Assembly (NCBI GenBank): GCA_937974465.1
Contig: CALJWY010000209.1
Span: forward strand, 1 to 9,538
Reading direction: 5' to 3'
Length of the DNA stretch: 9,538 bases
Source: an uncultured Lysobacterales bacterium
Lineage (GTDB): Bacteria > Pseudomonadota > Gammaproteobacteria > Xanthomonadales > SZUA-36
The notes under the pieces are model-generated. The model worked only from the letters and a program-made list of their open reading frames with translations, ran no database searches and was not told where the DNA came from. Shown piece by piece: positions 1 through 6,135 of this stretch. Position 1 is the stretch's first letter; every line of letters begins with the position of its first letter. Position numbers and translations under genes: made by a program.

Positions 1-21
1 AGCACCCAATTGTCATTTCAC

Positions 22-50
22 AAAGCCGGAATTGAATTCCGGCTTTTTTT
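22..50 (+). terminator. Rho-independent terminator of an upstream gene
   Basis: AAAGCCGGAA (22-31) can pair perfectly with TTCCGGCTTT (37-46) around a 5-nt loop. The right arm runs straight into a seven-T tract (44-50). This is a standard intrinsic terminator for a plus-strand gene ending before the window. It separates that gene from the Rrf2 gene that follows. Confidence 0.85.
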
Positions 51-87
51 CTGCATATATTCCGCAAAACTTCCTATTAATGACCCG

Positions 88-114
88 TTGAAACGCTTTC
101 CGCAGCCTTAAAAT
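88..114 (+). promoter_or_regulatory. Candidate sigma70 promoter for the Rrf2 gene
   Basis: TTGAAA (88-93) matches the -35 consensus at five of six positions. TAAAAT (109-114) matches the -10 consensus at five of six. The spacer is 15 bp, shorter than the optimal 17, so the assignment is tentative. Transcription would start near 121 and leave a leader of about 54 nt. It is the best promoter-like pair between the upstream terminator and the gene. Confidence 0.4.
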
Positions 115-117
115 AGA

Positions 118-151
118 CCCCATACCCCTTGGGGCAGGCTAAATACATAAT
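118..151 (+). promoter_or_regulatory. Operator-like dyad and NsrR-like half-site
   Basis: CCCC (118-121) and CCCC (125-128) can each pair with GGGG (131-134), placing a GC-rich dyad over the predicted transcription start. Just downstream, AAATACATAAT (141-151) resembles one arm of the E. coli NsrR motif, which contains AAATRCAT. The partner arm expected immediately upstream is not present. A site here would suit autoregulation by the Rrf2 protein, but that is inference from position and partial similarity. Confidence 0.25.
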
Positions 152-174
152 TACAATAAACGGAACTTTTAACT

Positions 175-603
175 ATGCGTCTTACTCGATTTACCGACTA
201 CTCATTGCGTGTTCTGGTGCACCTTGGACAGAATAATAACGACAGAGTGACAATCCACCAGATTTCTGAAACCTACGATATTTCAAAAAACCACCTGATG
301 AAGGTGGTAAGCAACCTGACTCGCTCAAAGCTGGTCTCTGCACAACGTGGTCCAGGCGGCGGCATTCAGTTAAACCGAGAACCCGGGGAAATCAAACTGC
401 ACGAAGTTATTACCGTGACAGAAAAGCGACTTAAGAACTTCGACATATCGAATCCCAAGCGAATTGACCCGTCAACCGCGGACTCAAGACTAAGCGGCTA
501 TCTTCACCATGCAATGCATGCATATCTCAAGGCCCTTGAGGACTTTACATTGGCGGACGTTATCAACACTAACGGTGAAGCACTGGAGTTGTTGAAACCC
601 TAG
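175..603 (+). CDS. NsrR-like Rrf2 family transcriptional regulator without cysteines
   Basis: This is a small DNA-binding repressor of the Rrf2 family, 142 aa, the usual length. The N-terminus (MRLTRFTDYSLRVL) and the winged helix-turn-helix at about residues 25-66 (SKNHLMKVVSNL, then QRGPGGGIQL) match the NsrR branch closely. So does the C-terminal FTLADVI at 124-130. NsrR normally senses nitric oxide with a [4Fe-4S] cluster held by three cysteines in the loop after the winged helix plus Asp8. Here Asp8 is kept but the whole protein has no cysteine; that loop (about 84-108) reads NFDISNPKRIDPSTADSRL. Fe-S based sensing is therefore unlikely, and the signal is unknown. The ATG at 175 gives the conserved family N-terminus; its ribosome site is weak (CGGA at 161-164). 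The gene is preceded by a terminator and probable promoter, and followed after 93 nt by a membrane-protein gene that it may regulate. Family assignment is firm; the target is not known. Confidence 0.9.
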   Translation: MRLTRFTDYSLRVLVHLGQNNNDRVTIHQISETYDISKNHLMKVVSNLTRSKLVSAQRGPGGGIQLNREPGEIKLHEVITVTEKRLKNFDISNPKRIDPSTADSRLSGYLHHAMHAYLKALEDFTLADVINTNGEALELLKP

Positions 604-647
604 CTAGACGCAAACTGCCCAGGGGCGTCCAGTCGAAATTGGGCACC

Positions 648-660
648 CATACGGTGTATG
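648..660. promoter_or_regulatory. Short dyad CATAC-GGT-GTATG, possible operator
   Basis: CATAC (648-652) and GTATG (656-660) form a perfect 5-3-5 inverted repeat between the Rrf2 gene and the AI-2E family gene. The heptamer CCCATAC (646-652) also occurs at 119-125 in front of the Rrf2 gene. No good -35/-10 pair was found in 604-690, so it is unclear whether a promoter starts here or the genes are read through from upstream. A regulator site is only a possibility. Confidence 0.2.
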
Positions 661-663
661 CTT

Positions 664-690
664 GCTCCCTAATACCAACACCGAGGGAGT
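664..690 (+). promoter_or_regulatory. Ribosome binding site within a potential hairpin
   Basis: The Shine-Dalgarno sequence GAGGGAG (683-689) can pair with CTCCCT (665-670) across a 13-nt loop, with a G-T wobble extending the stem to 664/690. It sits only 1 nt before the ATG at 691 but 7 nt before the in-frame ATG at 697, which favours 697 as the start. If the hairpin forms in the mRNA it would hide the ribosome site and lower translation. Confidence 0.4.
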
Positions 691-696
691 ATGAAG

Positions 697-1797
697 ATGA
701 AGTCAGCGGGTAGCACAAACACCAGCCCTACCACTCAAGCCATCGAAATAGCCATCCGATTGGGTCTGATTTTCCTGATCCTGGCGTGGTGTCTACAGAT
801 TATCAGACCATTTGTCATGGTGATCGCCTGGGGTGCAATTATCGCCATTGCGATCTACCCCTTGTTCATGAAACTTGTAGCAAAACTGGGTGGCAAAAAG
901 AAACTGGCCGTGGCATTGATTACACTTGTCAGTATCACTGCACTTGTGATTCCACTGATCTCCCTGTCTGAATCCCTGATTACAGGCGCCACTACTATTG
1001 GTAATGAAATCAGTACTGGTAAAGTCAATATTCCGCCACCATCGGAATCGGTTAAGTCGTGGCCAATGGTCGGTGATAAAGCCTATGCATTCTGGCAGGA
1101 CGCATCGGTTGACCTGACTGCACTGCTTGAGAAATACCCGGGCCAGCTTGCCGAATTTGGCAAAAAACTTCTGGGCCTGGCTGCAAGTACTGGCCTGGCG
1201 GTTCTACAGTTTATTATCTCAATGTTAATTGCTGCCGCCTTCCTTGCCAGCGCGGACAGCATCAACAAGAGCTTGCATAAACTGGCGGGCCGGCTATCCA
1301 CAGAGCATGGAAAAGATCTACTGGTAATGTCAGAGAAGACGATTCGCAGTGTTGCCGTGGGTGTCATTGGAATCGCTTTTATCCAGGCATTTCTCGCTGG
1401 CATCGGTATGATGGCGGCCGGTATACCCGCTGCAGGACTGCTGGCAATTTTCATCATGGTGCTCGGCATTGCGCAATTGCCCCCATTGCTGGTGCTATTG
1501 CCAGTTACGATTTACCTGTTCTCCGGTGACAGTACGACCGTGGCCGTTTTGTTCCTGGTGTGGAGCATCCTGGTCAGCGCCAGCGATATGGTACTCAAAC
1601 CCTTGTTGCTCGGCCGGGGCGTGGACGCCCCCATGTTGGTTATTTTGCTTGGCGCCATCGGCGGCCTCGTCACATCCGGGATCGTCGGCCTGTTTATTGG
1701 CGCTGTTGTGCTGGCTGTCGGCTATAAGCTCTTGCTTGCCTGGGTGGACATGGAGAGTGCAGAACCAGTCGATGATTCTGACTCATTAACCAACTGA
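697..1797 (+). CDS. AI-2E/PerM (UPF0118) family inner-membrane transporter
   Basis: This is a polytopic inner-membrane protein of 366 aa, typical for the family. Numbering from the chosen start, hydrophobic segments lie at about 20-36, 37-55, 70-92, 165-186, 217-243, 246-276, 281-297 and 310-348. A long periplasm- or cytoplasm-facing stretch lies between about 93 and 160. The family signature near the C-terminus is visible as DMVLKPLLLGRG followed by DAPMLVILLGAIGG (about 297-323). Members were first linked to autoinducer-2 export (TqsA), and some UPF0118 proteins have been shown to act as sodium(lithium)/proton antiporters; the substrate here cannot be read from sequence. The start at 697 is preferred because the ribosome site is 7 nt upstream; the in-frame ATG at 691 would add two residues. 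The next gene begins 58 nt downstream with no terminator between, so they are probably co-transcribed. Confidence 0.88.
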   Translation: MKSAGSTNTSPTTQAIEIAIRLGLIFLILAWCLQIIRPFVMVIAWGAIIAIAIYPLFMKLVAKLGGKKKLAVALITLVSITALVIPLISLSESLITGATTIGNEISTGKVNIPPPSESVKSWPMVGDKAYAFWQDASVDLTALLEKYPGQLAEFGKKLLGLAASTGLAVLQFIISMLIAAAFLASADSINKSLHKLAGRLSTEHGKDLLVMSEKTIRSVAVGVIGIAFIQAFLAGIGMMAAGIPAAGLLAIFIMVLGIAQLPPLLVLLPVTIYLFSGDSTTVAVLFLVWSILVSASDMVLKPLLLGRGVDAPMLVILLGAIGGLVTSGIVGLFIGAVVLAVGYKLLLAWVDMESAEPVDDSDSLTN

Positions 1798-1855
1798 GTT
1801 CCGGCGCATTCACCACACCCCGTAGTTTGCAGCGAAGGAATACAAGGGAAGCGAT

Positions 1856-2302
1856 ATGTTAATTAATTTGATGCTGGGCTGTATCACCGTTTTTATATCC
1901 ATGAGCATCCAGGTTGCTGGTGTTGTCGTGATGTTGCGCTACCTGCTAAAACAGATGGTAGCCCGAAATGGAGAAAGTCATTTTTTCTTTGATTCCTATG
2001 TGATCGGCATGGTCTTACTGATACTGTTTTTGGGCCACCTGTTGCAGATTGCGATCTGGGCATCCCTGTTTATGTACCTCGGTGAATTCAATGATTTTCT
2101 AACCGCTTTTTATCACTCCGCCGTCAACTTTGCGTCGCTGGGCTACGGCGATATTGTCATGAGTGAGAAATGGCGCCTACTGGGAGCCCTCGAGGCCAGT
2201 AACGGCGTATTGATGTTTGGTCTGTCCGCAGGCACTTTGCTCGCAGTCATGACCAGGTTGTTTAAACAAAATAACCCTTTCAACCATCAACACAGTGACT
2301 GA
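1856..2302 (+). CDS. Small potassium-channel-like protein (Ion_trans_2 pore)
   Basis: This 148-aa membrane protein carries a single pore module. Residues 5-30 form a first hydrophobic segment, 48-75 an outer helix, 81-93 the pore helix (FLTAFYHSAVNFA), 94-99 the filter SLGYGD, and 112-134 the inner helix, with glycines at 117, 122 and 126 that could act as hinges. The filter differs from canonical TVGYGD by S for T and L for V but keeps the GYG core, so potassium selectivity is likely but not proven. It has no RCK, voltage-sensor or other ligand domain, only a short polar tail. A tetramer would be needed to form a pore. The ribosome site AAGGGAA (1844-1850) is well spaced from the ATG at 1856. 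The 3' end overlaps the start of the efflux lipoprotein gene by 8 nt, tying it to the same transcript. Its role in an efflux operon is unknown; adjusting membrane potential or potassium is a reasonable guess. Confidence 0.82.
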   Translation: MLINLMLGCITVFISMSIQVAGVVVMLRYLLKQMVARNGESHFFFDSYVIGMVLLILFLGHLLQIAIWASLFMYLGEFNDFLTAFYHSAVNFASLGYGDIVMSEKWRLLGALEASNGVLMFGLSAGTLLAVMTRLFKQNNPFNHQHSD

Positions 2303-3836
2303 GCCGGTAAAAAAACACATTGCTATCGTGACTGGGCGGCTCAAACATACGTTGGGCGCCTGCCTGCTCACGGTCGTCACTGCGTGTGCGCCAGTCGGCC
2401 CCGAATTTGTTAAACCGGAAGCGGATCTGCCAGCAGGATGGTCAACCGAGGCCGGGGGCTTGTTGCAAACCTCGCCTGTCGAGCAGCCGCGCTGGTGGCT
2501 CGTATTCAATGATCCACTGCTCAACGAGCTGATCGAAACTGCCTGGCAAAATAACAATTCGCTGGAAATCGCCGGGTTGCGAATCCTCGAGGCGCGCGCC
2601 CAGTTGGGTATTGCCCAGGGCAGCCAATACCCGCAGTCTCAACTGGCAGCAGGTGATGCCACCTATGTATCACCCGCCAACAACCTCGGTGGAGGTTCAA
2701 ATTTCTGGCAATACGGGATCGGCGCAAGCGCTTCGTGGGAAATAGATTTTTGGGGCAAATTCCGGCGCGGAATCGAGGCTGCAGACGCGGCTTACCTGTC
2801 TTCAATTGCCGCGCGTGACCAGGCGTTGGTTTTATTAACCGCACAAGTGGTGAATACCTACACCATCATACGGATCAATGAAGAGCAATTGCGTTTCGCA
2901 CATGAAAATGTCCAGATCCAGCAACGAAGTTACGATATCACCAGCGTCATGTACCGCAACGGCTCAGACTCCGAACTGGATATGCAACAGGCACTCACTC
3001 TGTTGCTCAGCACGCAGGCGACCATTCCCGCTTATGAGGTTGCACTGGTACAGGCTCGCAACGCCATGAATACCCTGTTGGGTGAGCCCCCCGGCAGCAT
3101 TGACGATATTTTGTCCGACAGCATCGGTATCCCGGAGTTGCCGGAAACCATTGAGGTAGGCATACCTGCAGACCTGTTAAGGCGTCGACCGGATGTGCGC
3201 CAGGCAGAGCTCAATGCCCTGGCCCAGAATGCCCGGGTTGGCCTTGCCCAGGCAGACCTCTACCCCAGCTTTAGCCTCACCGGAAGTATCGGCCTTGTGG
3301 CCGGTGGTTCAAGCAATAGCGATTTTGGCGACCTGTTCAGCAGTGACGCACTGACATTTTCTATCGGCCCTTCATTTGTATGGCCATTTTTGAATTACGA
3401 CCGCATCCGTAATAACGTGCGTGTTCAGGATGCACGCTTACAGCAAGCGCTGATCAACTACCAGGAGGTTGCGATACAGGCGGCCCGGGAAGCCGAGGAT
3501 GCGATTGCCTCTCTCAATGGCGCATTGGCCCAAACAGATATCCTGACCCAAACCGTGGAATCAGCCAGGCGCTCCAACGAACTTTCTGTATTACGTTTCA
3601 AGGAAGGATTCTCCGATTACCAGCGGGTGCTGGACGCCCAACAATCCCTTTGGGCCCAGCAACAACGCCTGATTACCCAACGCGGCTCATCGGTACTTAG
3701 CCTCGTCAGCCTGTACAAGTCACTCGGTGGCGGCTGGGAAAACCAGGGCGAGCGGGCATTGATATCCGATCAAAGCCGGCAGCAGATGGAGCAACGAACC
3801 AACTGGGGAGACCTGCTTGATAGCAGCAAAGAATAA
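2295..3836 (+). CDS. NodT/TolC family outer-membrane efflux lipoprotein
   Basis: This is the outer-membrane channel of a tripartite pump, 513 aa. A lipoprotein signal runs from about residue 15, with the lipobox VTAC ending at Cys31; mature residues 32-37 (APVGPE) are typical of the NodT/OprM group. Two OEP repeats follow. The first spans about 73-265 (FNDPLLNELI, FRRGIEAADAAY, ALVQARNAMNTLLGE); the second starts at about 291 (PADLLRRRPDVRQAE, then LYPSFSLTGSIGL) and ends near 475. Long alpha-helices alternate with strands that build the barrel and periplasmic tunnel. The GTG at 2295 overlaps the channel gene by 8 nt; an in-frame GTG at 2328 (residue 12) would still leave a normal lipoprotein signal. 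Neither has an obvious ribosome site, so translation may depend on coupling. The stop overlaps the next ATG by 1 nt. Family and role are clear; the exported substrate is not. Confidence 0.93.
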   Translation: MTEPVKKHIAIVTGRLKHTLGACLLTVVTACAPVGPEFVKPEADLPAGWSTEAGGLLQTSPVEQPRWWLVFNDPLLNELIETAWQNNNSLEIAGLRILEARAQLGIAQGSQYPQSQLAAGDATYVSPANNLGGGSNFWQYGIGASASWEIDFWGKFRRGIEAADAAYLSSIAARDQALVLLTAQVVNTYTIIRINEEQLRFAHENVQIQQRSYDITSVMYRNGSDSELDMQQALTLLLSTQATIPAYEVALVQARNAMNTLLGEPPGSIDDILSDSIGIPELPETIEVGIPADLLRRRPDVRQAELNALAQNARVGLAQADLYPSFSLTGSIGLVAGGSSNSDFGDLFSSDALTFSIGPSFVWPFLNYDRIRNNVRVQDARLQQALINYQEVAIQAAREAEDAIASLNGALAQTDILTQTVESARRSNELSVLRFKEGFSDYQRVLDAQQSLWAQQQRLITQRGSSVLSLVSLYKSLGGGWENQGERALISDQSRQQMEQRTNWGDLLDSSKE

Positions 3837-4990
3837 TGACGGAAACTACTATGCCAGAAAAAGACCCGAACCCGACGCAAGCCAGCGCAGCTAAAGCGGA
3901 GCAAGAACCAGCCAAAGCAGCAAAGGACCCGGTGCGCAGATGGACATTCATCATACTCGCCATGGTGGTGCTTCTACTTGCCTGGTACCTGGTTTCTGAT
4001 CGTCATACGCCCTACACATCACAGGCCCGGGTCCACGCCCTGGTGGTTCCGATAGCACCCGAGGTATCAGGCACCGTGATGTCTGTTGAGGTCGGTAATA
4101 ACCAGATAGTCAAGGCCGGGCAGGCTCTGTTCCAGATCGACCCGGAGCGATATCAGCTGGCCGTGCAGACCGCTGAAGCTGATCTGCAGACCGCACGCCA
4201 GTCGATGGGCGCCTCCAGTGCCAACGTGACCGCTGCCGAAGCCGCGCTGGTTTCCGCCGAGGCCAACCTGGTTCGCTCGGAAAAGGACGCCATTCGTCTG
4301 CAACGCATTAAGGATGAAGACCCCGGCGCAATTTCTCAACGCCGTATTGAATCGGCAGAGGCCTCTCTTGCGGCTGCGCGCGGCCAGGTTGATGCCTCGA
4401 GAGCGAATGTTGAGAAGGCAAAACAGGATCTCGGTCAAACCGGTGAGCAGAACTCTCGTATCCTGCAGGCGCAATCTGCACTGGCACAGGCAAAACTGAA
4501 CCTCGAAAGAACAGTTATTCGGGCCCCGGAAGACGGACTGGTCACCGATGTCCGGGTCAACAATGGCAATTATGCCAATGCCAGTGCGCCACAAATGACA
4601 TTCATTGCCGTTGACAACATCTGGGTGCAGGCAGATTTCACCGAGAACAATCTTGGCAATATCCGGCCCGGCAACGAGGTGCGCATTGTCTTTGACGTGT
4701 TTCCCGGTGAAATATATTCCGGCAGGGTGCGGGAACTGGGTTTTGGCGTGGCGCTCGACTCTGCCCCGCTCGGCAGCCTGCCAACCATCAATAACGACCA
4801 GGGCTGGTTACGCTCAGCCCAACGTTATCCGGTGCTGATTGATTTTGACAAACCCATGCAAAAGGGCGTATCCGGACTAAGGGTCGGGTCACAGGCGTCG
4901 ATCGTCGTACTGACGGGTGATAACCGGCTGATCAACACCCTGGCCCGGCTGCAGATCTGGCTGAACAGCATTTTGACCTACGCCTACTAG
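3836..4990 (+). CDS. HlyD/EmrA family periplasmic membrane-fusion protein
   Basis: This adaptor links the inner-membrane pump to the outer-membrane channel. The 384-aa chain starts with a charged cytoplasmic stretch rich in Ala, Lys and Glu (1-35), then one transmembrane helix (36-54, FIILAMVVLLLAWYLV). The first lipoyl half is at about 66-103 (VHALVVPIAPEVSGTV, then AGQALFQIDPERY). A long alanine-rich coiled-coil hairpin fills about 104-222, the second lipoyl half is at 226-260 (IRAPEDGLVTDVRVNNG), and a beta-barrel domain at 262-360. The order is that of EmrA, AaeA and YibH proteins. The ATG at 3836 overlaps the upstream stop (TAATG); the in-frame ATG at 3851 is better placed behind ACGGAA (3839-3844) and would shorten the protein by five residues. 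The stop at 4988-4990 overlaps the next GTG by 1 nt. Function is confident, substrate unknown. Confidence 0.93.
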   Translation: MTETTMPEKDPNPTQASAAKAEQEPAKAAKDPVRRWTFIILAMVVLLLAWYLVSDRHTPYTSQARVHALVVPIAPEVSGTVMSVEVGNNQIVKAGQALFQIDPERYQLAVQTAEADLQTARQSMGASSANVTAAEAALVSAEANLVRSEKDAIRLQRIKDEDPGAISQRRIESAEASLAAARGQVDASRANVEKAKQDLGQTGEQNSRILQAQSALAQAKLNLERTVIRAPEDGLVTDVRVNNGNYANASAPQMTFIAVDNIWVQADFTENNLGNIRPGNEVRIVFDVFPGEIYSGRVRELGFGVALDSAPLGSLPTINNDQGWLRSAQRYPVLIDFDKPMQKGVSGLRVGSQASIVVLTGDNRLINTLARLQIWLNSILTYAY

Positions 4991-6081
4991 TGCTTAATCA
5001 ACAGACCGCACAAACAGCCATTACGGGCATCGATATCGCCAACCGGCGTATCTTGCGCCTGGCACTGGGCACTGCCCTGTCGATGGCTTTTTCCCAATTG
5101 GTCAATTGGCCGCTGTCATTCGTTGCTGCGGTTTTCACCATGTTTTTGCTGGCCGTACCGCTGCCGGCCCCCACTTTAAAAAGCGGCCTTAAATTTGTGT
5201 TGGCGCTCATCCTACCCGCCTATGCGGGCATGTTGTTGCTGCCCTTCCTGGAACACGCACGCTGGGCGGGCATATTGCTGGTCACGCTTGCCTTGTTTGG
5301 CAGCTTTTACTACTCGGCCCGTGGTGGTTCAGCCGTCATGGGTATGTTCATGACGCTGGGCGTGACCGTTGTTGTGACCGTGGGCTCCGTCAGCTCCGGG
5401 CTTATGCTGATAGTTGTTAACGGCATGGCAGTGGGCGCCGCTGCCGGGATTGCTTTCGTGGCTATTGCCCATGCCTTGTTGCCGGACCTACCTGTGCCGC
5501 AAGCACCTGCCAGCAGAAAACCGCCTGCGCCACCCCAAAAACCTTCGCCTGCCGAGGCGCGCAAAAACGCGTTCCGGTCACTCGCCGTGGTGTTACCGCT
5601 AGTGATCATTTTCCTGTTCATCAGTTCCAGCGTTTCCTACGTGGCGATCATGATCAAGGTATCCAGCATGGGGCAACAGGCGAATGCCCAGGCCAGCCGC
5701 GCCATGGGCCGCCAACAACTGGAATCGACGATCTGGGGCGGCATTGGAGCCGTCATTGCCTTCCAGGTAATGAGTATCTGGTCATCCCTGCTGCTGTTTT
5801 GCATGCTGATCGGTCTCGCCTGCCTGATCTATGGCCGCGGGATTTTCCAGGGACCAGGCATGCATCCCAAGGGTAGTATGTGGTCATATGCCCTGCTAAC
5901 CATGATCATCGTACTGACCCCTGCGGTACTTGATGCCCAGGGATCAGGTGACGCCAGTGCCGCCTTTTATACCCGGCTGATGTTATTTGTTGTCATTGCA
6001 ATTTACGGAACAGTTTCTGTTGCCGTTTTTGATGCATTCTGGCGCGACAGGAAACGGGACATCACCAAAGCCGGGGCATAA
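4990..6081 (+). CDS. DUF2955/FUSC-like inner-membrane efflux protein
   Basis: This 363-aa polytopic protein is most likely the inner-membrane component of the pump. It has an N-terminal membrane bundle at about 22-162 (segments near 22-38, 43-60, 66-86, 92-108, 115-132, 136-162). A polar, proline-rich linker follows at about 165-190 (PVPQAPASRKPPAPPQKP), then a second bundle at about 197-221, 247-281, 297-316 and 327-350, and a basic tail. Two bundles around a cytoplasmic linker resemble the fusaric-acid-resistance/AaeB group that exports aromatic acids. However, the chain is about half the length of AaeB and the linker is only about 30 residues. I assign it to DUF2955 from this layout and from its HlyD partner. 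The GTG start at 4990 sits within TAGTG, overlapping the previous stop by 1 nt, as expected for translational coupling. A proton-driven mechanism is inferred from relatives, not visible here. Confidence 0.82.
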   Translation: MLNQQTAQTAITGIDIANRRILRLALGTALSMAFSQLVNWPLSFVAAVFTMFLLAVPLPAPTLKSGLKFVLALILPAYAGMLLLPFLEHARWAGILLVTLALFGSFYYSARGGSAVMGMFMTLGVTVVVTVGSVSSGLMLIVVNGMAVGAAAGIAFVAIAHALLPDLPVPQAPASRKPPAPPQKPSPAEARKNAFRSLAVVLPLVIIFLFISSSVSYVAIMIKVSSMGQQANAQASRAMGRQQLESTIWGGIGAVIAFQVMSIWSSLLLFCMLIGLACLIYGRGIFQGPGMHPKGSMWSYALLTMIIVLTPAVLDAQGSGDASAAFYTRLMLFVVIAIYGTVSVAVFDAFWRDRKRDITKAGA

Positions 6082-6097
6082 AAACCCACAAACCTGC

Positions 6098-6106
6098 TGC
6101 TATAAT
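6098..6106 (+). promoter_or_regulatory. Extended -10 promoter for the MscS-family gene
   Basis: TGCTATAAT is a perfect extended -10 element (TGn followed by the full TATAAT at 6101-6106). No good -35 is present at the usual distance, which is acceptable for extended -10 promoters. The start of transcription would be near 6113, about 23 nt before the ATG at 6136. It suggests the channel gene is transcribed on its own as well as possibly by read-through from the pump operon. Confidence 0.6.
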
Positions 6107-6135
6107 CACAGCTATTCCACCCGACAAAGAAAAAA

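Noticed and set aside
1083..1469. Open minus-strand frame of 128 codons inside the AI-2E family gene
   Set aside because: It lies wholly opposite a well-supported transporter gene, shows no recognisable motif and has no ribosome site; it is a shadow of the coding frame.
4067..4594. Open minus-strand frame of 175 codons opposite the HlyD gene
   Set aside because: The plus strand here encodes the clear lipoyl and coiled-coil parts of the adaptor; the antisense product has no family features.
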